DNA of 26,547 nt, from the IMG/VR virus record IMGVR_UViG_3300027754_000366, positions 1 through 26,547 of that record; one strand, 5' to 3'. The DNA is from a virus. Below the pieces are notes generated by a model, which saw nothing but the letters and a program-made list of their open reading frames with translations, was not told where the DNA came from and made no database searches. Position numbers and translations under genes: made by a program. This document shows, in pieces, positions 6,094 through 13,375 of this stretch (its first letter is position 1; each line of letters starts with the position of its first letter).

Positions 6094-7974
6094 TTATAAT
6101 CCTCCTAACGCCATTGCCCCAAGACTTAAAGCTAAACCACCACCATTAAACATAGCTCCGAAGTTATTAGCTTTATTTTTTCTATCTTGTTGGTCTATTA
6201 GCACTTGTAATTGAGCATTCTGATTTGCTCTATCTGCTTCAATCCCAGCTGATTTCATTTGAGCTGTACCATATATATCATTACCATATACATTTTGGCC
6301 TGCTACACTGTTACCGAGGTTGCCGTATATGTTTGCAGTAGTATTGGCAGCTTGTTGCCCACCTTGAAGCATATTTGATAAACCACCTTGCATCAATGCA
6401 TTTTGATTATTTGCAGTAGCATTGCTTTGACTTTGTAGATTACCTAAGAATTGATTGCCCATACCTGAATATTGGTTAGTTAGGTTTTGAGTCATAGAAG
6501 CTTGTTGTCCAATCATATTATTGGCAAACTCTACACCTTTACCTAATAAGCTATAGTAATTACTTAATCTGTTATTAGCCAAGTTGGCACCAGTCGATAA
6601 TACATTATTAGCAAGTTGTCCAGCGTAAGGTACAATATACTGACCGGCTGCATTAGTTCCAACCTTTTGTAGTTCTGCCAGTGTTTGACCACTATCTAAC
6701 ATACCTCTAGCTGCTTGTGCATTTTGTACAGCATTAGTACCAGCACCCACAGTAGCGTCCATTACCTTTCTAACTACATCAGAATTCATCCATTGATTTA
6801 CTGCCCCAGTAGCTGGGTCAATTAATTTGGATAATATATCATTAGCTTCTTGTCCGGCATTAGGTCTTGAATTGGTTTCGGCAGACATATTGCCAAGTAC
6901 TTGTTGGATATATTGAGACAATCCGCCTTGGCCTTGTTGTTGCTGCTGGGTTTGTCCTTGCTGTTGTTGTGCAAATTGACCTTGTTGTTGCTGTTGCCCT
7001 AATGTTACTGGGCCTTGCTGAGCTCCTGGAATTCTACCTGACTTCACCAACATACCCATTTCAGCTGGCGTTAGTTGGGCAGGTGTATTGTTAGCAGGTC
7101 TGGCAGCATTTTGCTCTTGCATTTTCATATCAGCTAATTGCTGAGTCCATGAATTGTTTTTAGCAAGACTGTCTAAAGACTGTATCATCTGAGGATCTGT
7201 TGTTTTAGCCTTTTCTGCATTAATGGCGGCTAAATAATCTTTTTCCTTAGTTTGCAAGCCTGCCAATTGAGCAGCTTTAGCTTCTGCTACTTTAGGATCT
7301 ACTGGAGCTTGGTACGCTTGGAATGCAGGCTTAGCGGCAAATTGATCTGGTGCCCGTGTAGCTTGTTGCTGTGCTTGATACCTTTGGAATAAAGAATCTA
7401 ATTGTGATTGTTGCGCAGCAGTTTGTTGTGCATTAGCATCTGCAGCTCGTTGTTCTGGGCCCACGTATGGACCAGATGCTCTTCCTAGGGCCACATTCAT
7501 TTCATGTTGTTTTTGTGCTTGTGATTTACCAGGTTGTGCTGGAGCTTGCATAGGGGCTTGTTGTTGTACAGGAGCTGCAACAGGGCCGCCAAATATAGAA
7601 TCCATAAAGTTAGATGCTTGTCCAGCAGCAGTATTATAGGCCCAACCTGGAATAGATTGTAATAATGGAGCAGCATTAATACCTTGCTGATTAAATATTT
7701 GTGTAGCTTGTGGTATTGCAGCTTGTTGTTTAGCCTGACCATTCATGCCTAAAGCATCCATATATAGCCCTGAGCTTTGTTTGGCTAGTGCTTGATATGG
7801 GGCGAGCAAACTAGCAGCTTGGTCTGTGAGCTGTTTAAAGTAATCAACATTAGCCCCAACTGTAGCATCTGTCCTGACCTGTACACGACCTAAAGCATCT
7901 TGTTGACCTTGTGCCGCTTGGTTTAAAGCTGCTTGTAAGGTCCCGTAATCTTCATTTGTATATTGTGAATCCAA
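6094..7974 (-). CDS. Ejectosome-type virion protein with a glutamine-rich centre (626 aa)
   Basis: The N-terminal third is Ala/Gln-rich. A Q-rich low-complexity stretch covers about residues 321-350. The C-terminal half carries the pattern AQAARGMLDSGQTLAELQKV followed by GQYIVPYAGQLANN, which matches a motif I recall from phage DNA-transfer proteins (A.RG.L.SG.t..aL...). The last ~25 residues (NNFGAMFNGGGLALSLGAMALGGL is the longest hydrophobic part, partly quoted) form a Gly/Ala-rich hydrophobic tail that could enter a membrane. The start is a TTG at 7974 with AGGGG seven bases upstream; no ATG in frame fits better. The gene sits just after the small beta protein and before two other ejection candidates. 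Confidence 0.7.
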   Translation of the reverse strand: MDSQYTNEDYGTLQAALNQAAQGQQDALGRVQVRTDATVGANVDYFKQLTDQAASLLAPYQALAKQSSGLYMDALGMNGQAKQQAAIPQATQIFNQQGINAAPLLQSIPGWAYNTAAGQASNFMDSIFGGPVAAPVQQQAPMQAPAQPGKSQAQKQHEMNVALGRASGPYVGPEQRAADANAQQTAAQQSQLDSLFQRYQAQQQATRAPDQFAAKPAFQAYQAPVDPKVAEAKAAQLAGLQTKEKDYLAAINAEKAKTTDPQMIQSLDSLAKNNSWTQQLADMKMQEQNAARPANNTPAQLTPAEMGMLVKSGRIPGAQQGPVTLGQQQQQGQFAQQQQGQTQQQQQGQGGLSQYIQQVLGNMSAETNSRPNAGQEANDILSKLIDPATGAVNQWMNSDVVRKVMDATVGAGTNAVQNAQAARGMLDSGQTLAELQKVGTNAAGQYIVPYAGQLANNVLSTGANLANNRLSNYYSLLGKGVEFANNMIGQQASMTQNLTNQYSGMGNQFLGNLQSQSNATANNQNALMQGGLSNMLQGGQQAANTTANIYGNLGNSVAGQNVYGNDIYGTAQMKSAGIEADRANQNAQLQVLIDQQDRKNKANNFGAMFNGGGLALSLGAMALGGL

Positions 7975-7987
7975 AGGTAATCCCCTC

Positions 7988-8395
7988 TTATGTAAATGTT
8001 ACGCCATTATATGAAACTATATACCATTTTGAGTTATCGCAGCTAACTAATACTACTATGTCATTTTGCGAGTTCCATGTCAAGGTGGTACCTGATGGTT
8101 GACCTATTAAATTTGTCATTGCTAAAGTAATATTATCTGCATTATTGGATGTCTTCTGTATTGTCTTATAGATTCCTGGTAAAGTAGGAGCTTCTAATGT
8201 TACAGCATATCCAGAACCTGATGACTGCAAACGAACAAACCTAGCATCTAGATTTATTGCAGCAGCTGATGTTATAGTTTGATGATTTTTAATTGAAAGA
8301 TTGTAATATAGATTACTAAACCAAGACTTCCAGATAGCTTCATGATCTTTTAGTGCTAAGCTTGGTAAAGATTCATAGTCTTTATTTATTGCCAT
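7988..8395 (-). CDS. Small beta-rich virion protein, paralogue of the 17642-18061 product
   Basis: This is a 135-residue protein. Residues about 45-135 (AVTLEAPTLPG, NADNITLAMTNLIGQPSGTT, VVLVSCDNSKWYIV) align along their length with the 139-residue product near the capsid gene (AVTLAAPTKPG, GSNVTLALTNVVEGTAATT, LVLVSNSVTSGKWIV). The N-terminal ~40 residues differ: here they are helical with aromatic residues (EAIWKSWFSNLYYNLS), which could be an anchor to the tail. The shared part looks like a beta-sandwich found on phage decoration or fibre proteins; I cannot name the family. The gene is coupled to the tail-hub gene by a TAATG stop-start overlap, so it is probably a tail-associated protein. 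Confidence 0.7.
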   Translation of the reverse strand: MAINKDYESLPSLALKDHEAIWKSWFSNLYYNLSIKNHQTITSAAAINLDARFVRLQSSGSGYAVTLEAPTLPGIYKTIQKTSNNADNITLAMTNLIGQPSGTTLTWNSQNDIVVLVSCDNSKWYIVSYNGVTFT

Positions 8396-9885
8396 TAGTC
8401 TACTGAACCTTCTATTTCAGCTGTAATTCCAGCAATAGCCCATGCGACAGGGTCTGTCATTGTTAATCTTAAAGTAAAGGATTTACCTCCACCACAAGAA
8501 CCTATTCGTACAATAGTCTTATATTGACCTGAAGCACCAGCAGTTCTTACAATCGGGGAACTCCAAGTATTATTCCTATCCTTAGACATTTCAATCATAA
8601 TTTGAGGAGTTGAGCCTTGACCTGAAGTCAAACCTATGCCTCTTTCTATGTCAATCTCTAAATTATATACCGAGAAGAAAGAATCCCTATCTATTAATGT
8701 AGCTGTTATAAGTTCTCTATATATGGCTACATCATCTTCGTCATAATAATTAGTGGATATTTCTTTAAAGTTTGCATCTGTGCATGAGCCAATTAATTGT
8801 TTATTGCCTAAGTACATAGAGCAATTGGCATTATGTCTAGTTTCTCTATCTTCTGCATCATTATATGAAGTTCTGATAAACCATAGATTTGTAGTTATAT
8901 CATATGTCCAAGTAATGCCAGTGTTAGTGGAAAATCCTGGAGCTAATTCCTTTGTTGGAAATGTTATGTTATAGAATATATGTCCATTGTGTGTATCAGT
9001 CCAAGCTAAAGCATCTGTATATGAATAATAGCTATTAATTGTTTCTACAAAGTCTGGAGTACTGACAACTTTATAATTAGTTCCATCTAATTCTATTACT
9101 CCTAATAGTCCATTAGTTGTACGCCCTAGGTAGTATACTTTATTCATAATAGATAAAGCTGAACTTGATGCTGCAATACCAACAGGTATAGCTCCACCAT
9201 CAACTCTAGCAAATGGTCCAATTTCAGCACCAGTATCTCTAAATACTTCTACTGCATTTTCATTAAAGTAGTATTGGTACCAAGTAGTAACCGCGCCAGT
9301 AGACAGGGTACCAGCTATTGTATTTGGTATGAAACCATTTAATGAAGTAATTGAGTTACAGTTATATATTGCAGATATATGTACTTGTGAGGCATTAGAA
9401 GTAATATAGATGAATCTTTTATTCTGAGACATTACTGCTATTGGTATATTTAAAGCATCAATAGCTGTTAATACAGCTGTAATATCAGTAACAACGTCTG
9501 TAGCTGTATTTATTCTATATATTTTACTATTGGCGCATACTACAACTTCAGTACCAGTAGCCGCCATAGTAACTAATCCAGTGGAGCCACCAAGAGTAAC
9601 GCCTAGATCTGATACTACAAATGCTGAGGTTATCTTCTTAAGTTTATTATCTACAACTGCGTAACCTACATTATTATAAGATATGCAAGCTCTAACAGTA
9701 GTTCCAGCTATTGTAACAGTATCTAAGAACCCGGGAGCAGATAGGACAGAGTATTGACCCCTACCATCTATCATTCCAGGAGTCATGTGAAAATAACAAT
9801 TCTTTAGTCTTTGTTGCCCGGCTAACTTTAGTCCCTTCTGTTGATAGTTAGGAACTAAGAATGGAACAACTTTACGTTCTCCCAT
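8395..9885 (-). CDS. Tail hub / packaged-DNA stabilisation protein, P22 gp10-like
   Basis: The 496-residue protein begins with VPFLVPNYQQKGLKLAGQQR and LKNCYF, then TPGMIDGRGQYSVLSAPGF, the N-terminal layout of gp10-like nozzle proteins of P22-like podoviruses (about 470 residues in P22). Repeated beta-propeller-like segments follow (CISYNNVGYAVVDNKLKKIT; ICANSKIYRINTATDVV-type strands), and a C-terminal beta domain ends with GITAEIEGS. In the virion this protein sits below the adaptor ring and closes the channel after packaging. It directly follows the gp4-like adaptor and is joined to both neighbours by TAATG overlaps, the expected order adaptor then hub. Confidence 0.8.
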   Translation of the reverse strand: MGERKVVPFLVPNYQQKGLKLAGQQRLKNCYFHMTPGMIDGRGQYSVLSAPGFLDTVTIAGTTVRACISYNNVGYAVVDNKLKKITSAFVVSDLGVTLGGSTGLVTMAATGTEVVVCANSKIYRINTATDVVTDITAVLTAIDALNIPIAVMSQNKRFIYITSNASQVHISAIYNCNSITSLNGFIPNTIAGTLSTGAVTTWYQYYFNENAVEVFRDTGAEIGPFARVDGGAIPVGIAASSSALSIMNKVYYLGRTTNGLLGVIELDGTNYKVVSTPDFVETINSYYSYTDALAWTDTHNGHIFYNITFPTKELAPGFSTNTGITWTYDITTNLWFIRTSYNDAEDRETRHNANCSMYLGNKQLIGSCTDANFKEISTNYYDEDDVAIYRELITATLIDRDSFFSVYNLEIDIERGIGLTSGQGSTPQIMIEMSKDRNNTWSSPIVRTAGASGQYKTIVRIGSCGGGKSFTLRLTMTDPVAWAIAGITAEIEGSVD

Positions 9886-10853
9886 TATTGATTCCTTGGT
9901 ACTATTTTAAGTTTAGTTTTTTCTTGTAAATCACTTCTTAAGCTGTTCAATAAGCTTGAAGCTATTGGAGCTACTGCTTGTGCTGCCTTTTGTTCTTTAC
10001 CATATTTAGGTGCAATATAAGAAGCTAAGTTATAAGCTAAACATGAAGCTGCATTGGCAGGTAAATCTGCTACATCATTTGCATTATCAAAATCTTCTAT
10101 GATTCTTTTATATGTTACTTTTAATCTTTCACTAGCAACAGAAGCTGTTGGCCATACATATAAATTAGTTGATGTATTACCTTTCTCTTGATAGAACATT
10201 ACTGGGGTACCTTGAGTACCTTTATTATACAATCCTTTATATTGACCTTTACCAATTTCTTGTAACTTTCTTTCACTTAACGAAGAAGTTAAAGAGTCAG
10301 CGGTACCACCAGCATTTCTCATTAATACATAAGATATTTCTAAAGGTCTGCCCATAGCATTGGTATAGCTAAATACATAGTTACCAGTATTTGCAGCACC
10401 TGTTATGGCTACAGTCAATTCTAAAGTATCAGCATCTGTTATACTTGCAATTGTAGTCCAATGTACTGCGCCACTATCCATAACAATACCAATAGGATCT
10501 AAAGCTGTCATACCTACAGTAGTAGTAACATTTACAGTAGTTGCAGCAGCAGCTATATCTGATGTAGTTTGATTTTCTAATACTGGGTCTTTACCGGTTC
10601 TGCTAGGAGAAGCTCCACCTAGTACATATTTCTGAGTACCTGGAACTAAGAATACAGTAGCTTCAGCTTCATGTGTAATGAATATACCATCTTGTTGCCA
10701 AGATTTTACCATCATATTTAAGCTGCGTAAGCATGTAGTATAGTCTTCACTATTTACAGATTGTCCTATACCAACTACACCAATAAGCTCTAAGGCTTCT
10801 TGTATAATTTCAGTAGTGGTTAGGTTAAAAGTTGTATCACCTGATGTTGCCAT
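9885..10853 (-). CDS. Head-tail adaptor, P22 gp4-like, with an inserted beta domain
   Basis: Residues 11-70 (TTEIIQEALELIGVVGIGQS, CLRSLNMMVKSWQQDG, FLVPGTQKYVL) are the typical helical core of gp4-like adaptors that bind below the portal. Residues about 86-167 look like an inserted beta domain (AAATTVNVTTTVGM, HWTTIASITDADTLEL). The core resumes with MGRPLEISYVLMRN and ends with the helix that covers ASCLAYNLASYIAPKYGKEQ. At 322 residues it is about twice P22 gp4 (166), which the insert partly explains. P22 gp4 also has a muramidase activity, but I see no conserved catalytic motif here. The ATG at 10853 is 3 bp after the upstream stop. Confidence 0.78.
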   Translation of the reverse strand: MATSGDTTFNLTTTEIIQEALELIGVVGIGQSVNSEDYTTCLRSLNMMVKSWQQDGIFITHEAEATVFLVPGTQKYVLGGASPSRTGKDPVLENQTTSDIAAAATTVNVTTTVGMTALDPIGIVMDSGAVHWTTIASITDADTLELTVAITGAANTGNYVFSYTNAMGRPLEISYVLMRNAGGTADSLTSSLSERKLQEIGKGQYKGLYNKGTQGTPVMFYQEKGNTSTNLYVWPTASVASERLKVTYKRIIEDFDNANDVADLPANAASCLAYNLASYIAPKYGKEQKAAQAVAPIASSLLNSLRSDLQEKTKLKIVPRNQ

Positions 10854-10856
10854 GGT

Positions 10857-11372
10857 TTAATCTTCCCCTGGTAGTGGGTCGTAATCTTCTCTGGTAATTC
10901 TGTCGCCAAATGTATAAACTTGGGAGTATATATTATCAACAAAATTAATGTTTTGGTTCCAAGATGAATTGGTAAATTGACTTGAAGGAGCATCCCAAAT
11001 AACGTCAAGTTCTTCCCATGACTGTAAATCTTCTAGTTGTATTGATACTAAATCTGGATTTAGCTCTCCAACTAATACACCATTTGGGTAAAACTGTAAT
11101 CTATCTAAGTATGAACTTGGGAAGTTGTATACATCTTTATATACACCATTACGTTCTGCAGGTTTAGGTCTAGCATTTAGCGGAGGTAAGGGAGGTTCAA
11201 TATCAATTATGATTTCATTTGGAGGTATTGGGTCATAGTTTTCAGGCTTAACCATTCTACCTTTAGAATCCATTCTCATGTTATTTGTGTAACCTACTTC
11301 TCCAGTTACATCATCTACGAACCTTCTTGAGTGGTTCTTAGCTTGTTCTAATCTTCTAGTTCTTCTACTCAT
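10857..11372 (-). CDS. Unknown protein before the head-tail adaptor gene
   Basis: The 171-residue protein has a basic N-terminus (MSRRTRRLEQAKNHSRRFVD) and a Pro-rich middle (PENYDPIPPNEIIIDIEPPLPPL). Its second half is acidic and aromatic, with YNFPSSYLDRLQFYPNG and YSQVYTFGDRITREDYDPLP; the phrase 'NYDPIP' near residue 45 is echoed by 'DYDPLP' at the end. No TM segment or known domain is recognised. The ATG overlaps the stop of the upstream membrane gene (ATGA) and the next gene starts 3 bp after its stop, so it is cotranslated with the adaptor. It is probably a minor head-completion or tail component; that is inference from context. Confidence 0.65.
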   Translation of the reverse strand: MSRRTRRLEQAKNHSRRFVDDVTGEVGYTNNMRMDSKGRMVKPENYDPIPPNEIIIDIEPPLPPLNARPKPAERNGVYKDVYNFPSSYLDRLQFYPNGVLVGELNPDLVSIQLEDLQSWEELDVIWDAPSSQFTNSSWNQNINFVDNIYSQVYTFGDRITREDYDPLPGED

Positions 11373-11575
11373 TTTCTAAAGTATGCTCGTTTAATACAAT
11401 GAAGCGCAAATTTAAGGACTCTATGATAAAATAAAGCGAATGCACCTAATAAGGCTATTGAATATAAAATTGTTAATGTTATGCCTATTACTGCGGCAAG
11501 TATATAAATGCCTATCTTAACTAATAATCTAGTGCACGGATTTTTTGATAGTGATAGGTGCGCTCGCATCTTCAT
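11369..11575 (-). CDS. Small membrane protein (second of an overlapping pair)
   Basis: The 68-residue protein has a basic N-terminus (MKMRAHLSLSKNPCTRLLVK), a hydrophobic core of about 30 residues (IGIYILAAVIGITLTILYSI then ALLGAFALFY) and a basic tail (RVLKFALHCIKRAYFRK). One long or two short membrane helices are possible. The start is supported by AGGGGGGA eight bases upstream and lies inside the preceding gene, in another frame, with a 47-bp overlap. Overlapping small membrane genes next to a holin suggest a lysis or membrane-modifying role such as antiholin or spanin-like, but there is no lipobox, so I do not name one. Confidence 0.65.
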   Translation of the reverse strand: MKMRAHLSLSKNPCTRLLVKIGIYILAAVIGITLTILYSIALLGAFALFYHRVLKFALHCIKRAYFRK

Positions 11576-11714
11576 AGTGCTTATCCCCCCTTTCTTTCAT
11601 ATATTGATTCCATTTACGGGCAAACATAAAAGCTTTTATAGCACTAATAGTGGAGCTTAAAAAGATAAATATTACAGCAGTAATAAATCCTTGAAGCAAC
11701 ATAGTAAGTAGCAT
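11529..11714 (-). CDS. Small membrane protein (first of an overlapping pair)
   Basis: The 61-residue protein begins with a hydrophobic segment (LLTMLLQGFITAVIFIFLSS, then TISAIKAFMF) followed by a charged tail (ARKWNQYMKERGDKHYEDAS ...). It looks like a single-pass membrane protein with a hydrophilic C-terminus. The ATG at 11714 has AAGGAG six bases upstream, and the sigma-70-type promoter at 11733-11761 would give a 5' untranslated region of only about a dozen bases. The following membrane gene begins inside it. This is the first gene of its transcript, so its expression is probably set by that promoter. Function unknown; a lysis-related role is guessed from the neighbours. Confidence 0.68.
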   Translation of the reverse strand: MLLTMLLQGFITAVIFIFLSSTISAIKAFMFARKWNQYMKERGDKHYEDASAPITIKKSVH

Positions 11715-11732
11715 AATTTACTCCTTAGTGAA

Positions 11733-11761
11733 ATTGTAACACGGGTATACACCTTTGTCAA
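11733..11761 (-). promoter_or_regulatory. Sigma-70-type promoter before the membrane gene pair
   Basis: On the minus strand the -35 box is TTGACA (11756-11761, perfect), the spacer is exactly 17 bp, and the -10 box is TACAAT (11733-11738, five of six). The start of RNA would fall near 11726, directly before the AAGGAG of the 61-residue membrane protein. The promoter overlaps the inverted repeat at 11742-11772. Confidence 0.75.
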
Positions 11762-11772
11762 GTGTATGCCCG
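11742..11772. repeat. Operator-like inverted repeat around the -35 box
   Basis: CGGGTATACAC (11742-11752) and GTGTATGCCCG (11762-11772) form 11-bp arms with a single mismatch and a 9-bp spacer. One arm covers much of the promoter spacer; the -35 hexamer lies mostly in the centre. The geometry suits binding by a dimeric repressor. No T-run follows on either strand, so a terminator is less likely. Confidence 0.6.
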
Positions 11773-11802
11773 CATTAGTTATACTGGAAATACTATATCT
11801 TT

Positions 11803-11824
11803 AAGATAACATACTAGTTATCTT
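11803..11824. repeat. Perfect inverted repeat after the 50-residue membrane gene
   Basis: AAGATAAC (11803-11810) and GTTATCTT (11817-11824) are perfect 8-bp arms around a 6-bp spacer, starting five bases after the stop of the gene at 11830-11982. The stem is AT-rich and no clear U-run follows, so it is either a weak transcript end for the holin unit or a protein-binding site. Confidence 0.45.
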
Positions 11825-11829
11825 GTTGT

Positions 11830-11982
11830 CTACTTAATTTCTTCTGGTTTGGGGGCTTCTACTGGTACTTCTACCTTAGGGGCTTCTACAATATCTGCTT
11901 CACCTTTGAATAATTTAATAATGTCATCTTTAAAAAATACTACTGCAGCACCGACAGCTGCGCCAATTACAAATTCAATCAT
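11830..11982 (-). CDS. Small membrane-anchored protein (50 aa)
   Basis: The frame runs from ATG at 11982 to TAG at 11830-11832. It encodes an N-terminal membrane segment (MIEFVIGAAVGAAVVFFKDD) followed by an amphipathic stretch and an acidic, Pro/Val-rich tail (VEAPKVEVPVEAPKPEEIK). AAAGG lies about eight bases before the ATG, which supports translation. The single N-terminal anchor with a short extended tail resembles many small phage membrane proteins near holins, but no specific family is recognised. It follows the holin gene by 30 bp and is probably cotranscribed with it. Confidence 0.65.
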   Translation of the reverse strand: MIEFVIGAAVGAAVVFFKDDIIKLFKGEADIVEAPKVEVPVEAPKPEEIK

Positions 11983-12012
11983 TTATGTTTACCTTTTATG
12001 TGTTACGACTAG

Positions 12013-12453
12013 TTAGTCATTGTTACTTTTACTTGTAGTTAACTGGTCTAAATATTTCTTTAAGACTGAGCTTAAATTTAAACCGGCCACTATCTTCTCT
12101 ACTGAACGAGATACTACATATCCGCCCATTCCCACTTCAACTAAATCCCATAATCTGTCATATTCTGCTGGGCTCATATGACTTGGAACTAAGCCGAAAA
12201 ATCTAGATACAATTAAACCTACAAATATGGTCATAGTTATAGGTCTCCAATTCCTAGCTAACCAACTATCAGATTGAGCTTCTGCTGCAACAACTAGTGC
12301 TGCTGCTCTTTCTCTCTCTGCATTAGAGCTAGCTAATGTACTGATTGCTTCAACTGCGGTTCCTACTACCTCACCTTGTTTGACCTTGGTGTTGAAGAAG
12401 GAACCGAAGATTGATCCTAGTGCGGAAATTAATCCGCCAATGATGCCGCCCAT
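12013..12453 (-). CDS. Holin, three-TM gene-transfer-agent type
   Basis: This is a 146-residue protein. A Gly-rich amphipathic N-terminus (MGGIIGGLISALGSIFGSFF) is followed by a helix with SNAERERAAALVVAAEAQSD. Then comes the signature WLARNWRPITMTIFVGLIV and, near the end, WDLVEVGMGGYVVSRSVEKI. The 'NWRP' turn, the following membrane helix and the Gly-rich last helix match what I know of the holin family first described for gene-transfer-agent release (three TM segments). Holins form pores in the inner membrane and time lysis. AGGAG six bases upstream supports the ATG. No endolysin is next to it. Confidence 0.78.
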   Translation of the reverse strand: MGGIIGGLISALGSIFGSFFNTKVKQGEVVGTAVEAISTLASSNAERERAAALVVAAEAQSDSWLARNWRPITMTIFVGLIVSRFFGLVPSHMSPAEYDRLWDLVEVGMGGYVVSRSVEKIVAGLNLSSVLKKYLDQLTTSKSNND

Positions 12454-12472
12454 TTTGTTCTCCTATGTTGTG

Positions 12473-13375
12473 TTAAATTTCTATTAATATTGCAAAACCT
12501 GGCCCGCCGGCACCCCCAGCTCCACTATTTGAAGCTGCGGAATTACTGGCACCACTTCCTCCTCCGCCGCAACCCAGTCCACCAGGTCCGCCGTTTCCTC
12601 CTGTTGCAGTAGAAGATCCGCCTCCAGTTCCTCCATAACAAGCACTATGCACTAATGGGTTGAATAGTGTGTTTATTTGGAGGGCACCGTTTGCTGTTGG
12701 CCCTGCAATTGCTGGCAGCAAACCATCTGAGAAATATCCTCCTCCGGCAGCAGCAATATTTGTAGTAGTTATGCCCCCGCCACCACATCCGCCAGCTGAA
12801 ATTGAGATGTCTCGAGAACTAGTGTTTGCTGTTGTGTTCGTGTTTCCTTGTGTTCCAGAGGAAAGTGAATATACCGTTGTTATTCCATATGCTGTAGCTG
12901 CTGTTCCTCCTGCGTTTCCCCCAAGCCCGCCACTTGTGTCTAGTGATGCCTGCCCCCCGCCGCCAGCACCTGCTACATAAATGAACGAGCCATTAGATGT
13001 AGATGGGTATGTGTTTCCATGGAACAAACCAGTGCTAGTTCCACCAAGTCCAGCATTACTTGCTAGTCTTGAACCTGCCCCTCCAGCGCCCCCTTGCCCA
13101 ATTCTTACTTCTATTCCTCCTGGTAATAAATAACTGGGAGCAAAAATACGGGCGCAGTCTCCTCCAGCTCCCCCTCCTCCACCGCCAGTATCAGTTGCTC
13201 CTGCAACGTCTGCCCATCCAGAGGAACCTCCGCCTCCTCCTCCATTAAGCACGGCAAATAGACATTTTCTTGGGTCTCTTGGAATGCACGTTCTAGGAGT
13301 TACTGAGGTTGTCGAAGCCGGTCCAACTAAAAAGGTATAGGGTTGTCCTAGTGCGGTTGTGTTTCTATTTTGCAT
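12473..13375 (-). CDS. Glycine-rich adhesin-like protein 2 (300 aa)
   Basis: After about 40 residues (YTFLVGPASTTSVTPRTCIP, KCLFAVLNGGGGGG) most of the protein is made of Gly-rich blocks (GGGGGGAGG, IGQGGAGGAGS, GAGGGGQAS, SAGGCGGGGI), ending with GGPGGLGCGGGGSGASN and a short strand FAILIEI. Proteins of this layout are exposed on virions; by analogy with the polyglycine-II bundles in the tip adhesins of some T4-like phages, the Gly runs may form a rigid scaffold that displays variable loops. It is a paralogue of the gene directly upstream and joined to it by a TAATG overlap. Five cysteines are unusual in such a protein. Confidence 0.65.
   Translation of the reverse strand: MQNRNTTALGQPYTFLVGPASTTSVTPRTCIPRDPRKCLFAVLNGGGGGGSSGWADVAGATDTGGGGGGAGGDCARIFAPSYLLPGGIEVRIGQGGAGGAGSRLASNAGLGGTSTGLFHGNTYPSTSNGSFIYVAGAGGGGQASLDTSGGLGGNAGGTAATAYGITTVYSLSSGTQGNTNTTANTSSRDISISAGGCGGGGITTTNIAAAGGGYFSDGLLPAIAGPTANGALQINTLFNPLVHSACYGGTGGGSSTATGGNGGPGGLGCGGGGSGASNSAASNSGAGGAGGPGFAILIEI

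Noticed and set aside
6930-7010. CAA/CAG-rich tandem repeat as a phase-variable tract
   Set aside because: It encodes an irregular Gln-rich stretch with interruptions; there is no clean repeat unit that would slip, and the frame is intact.
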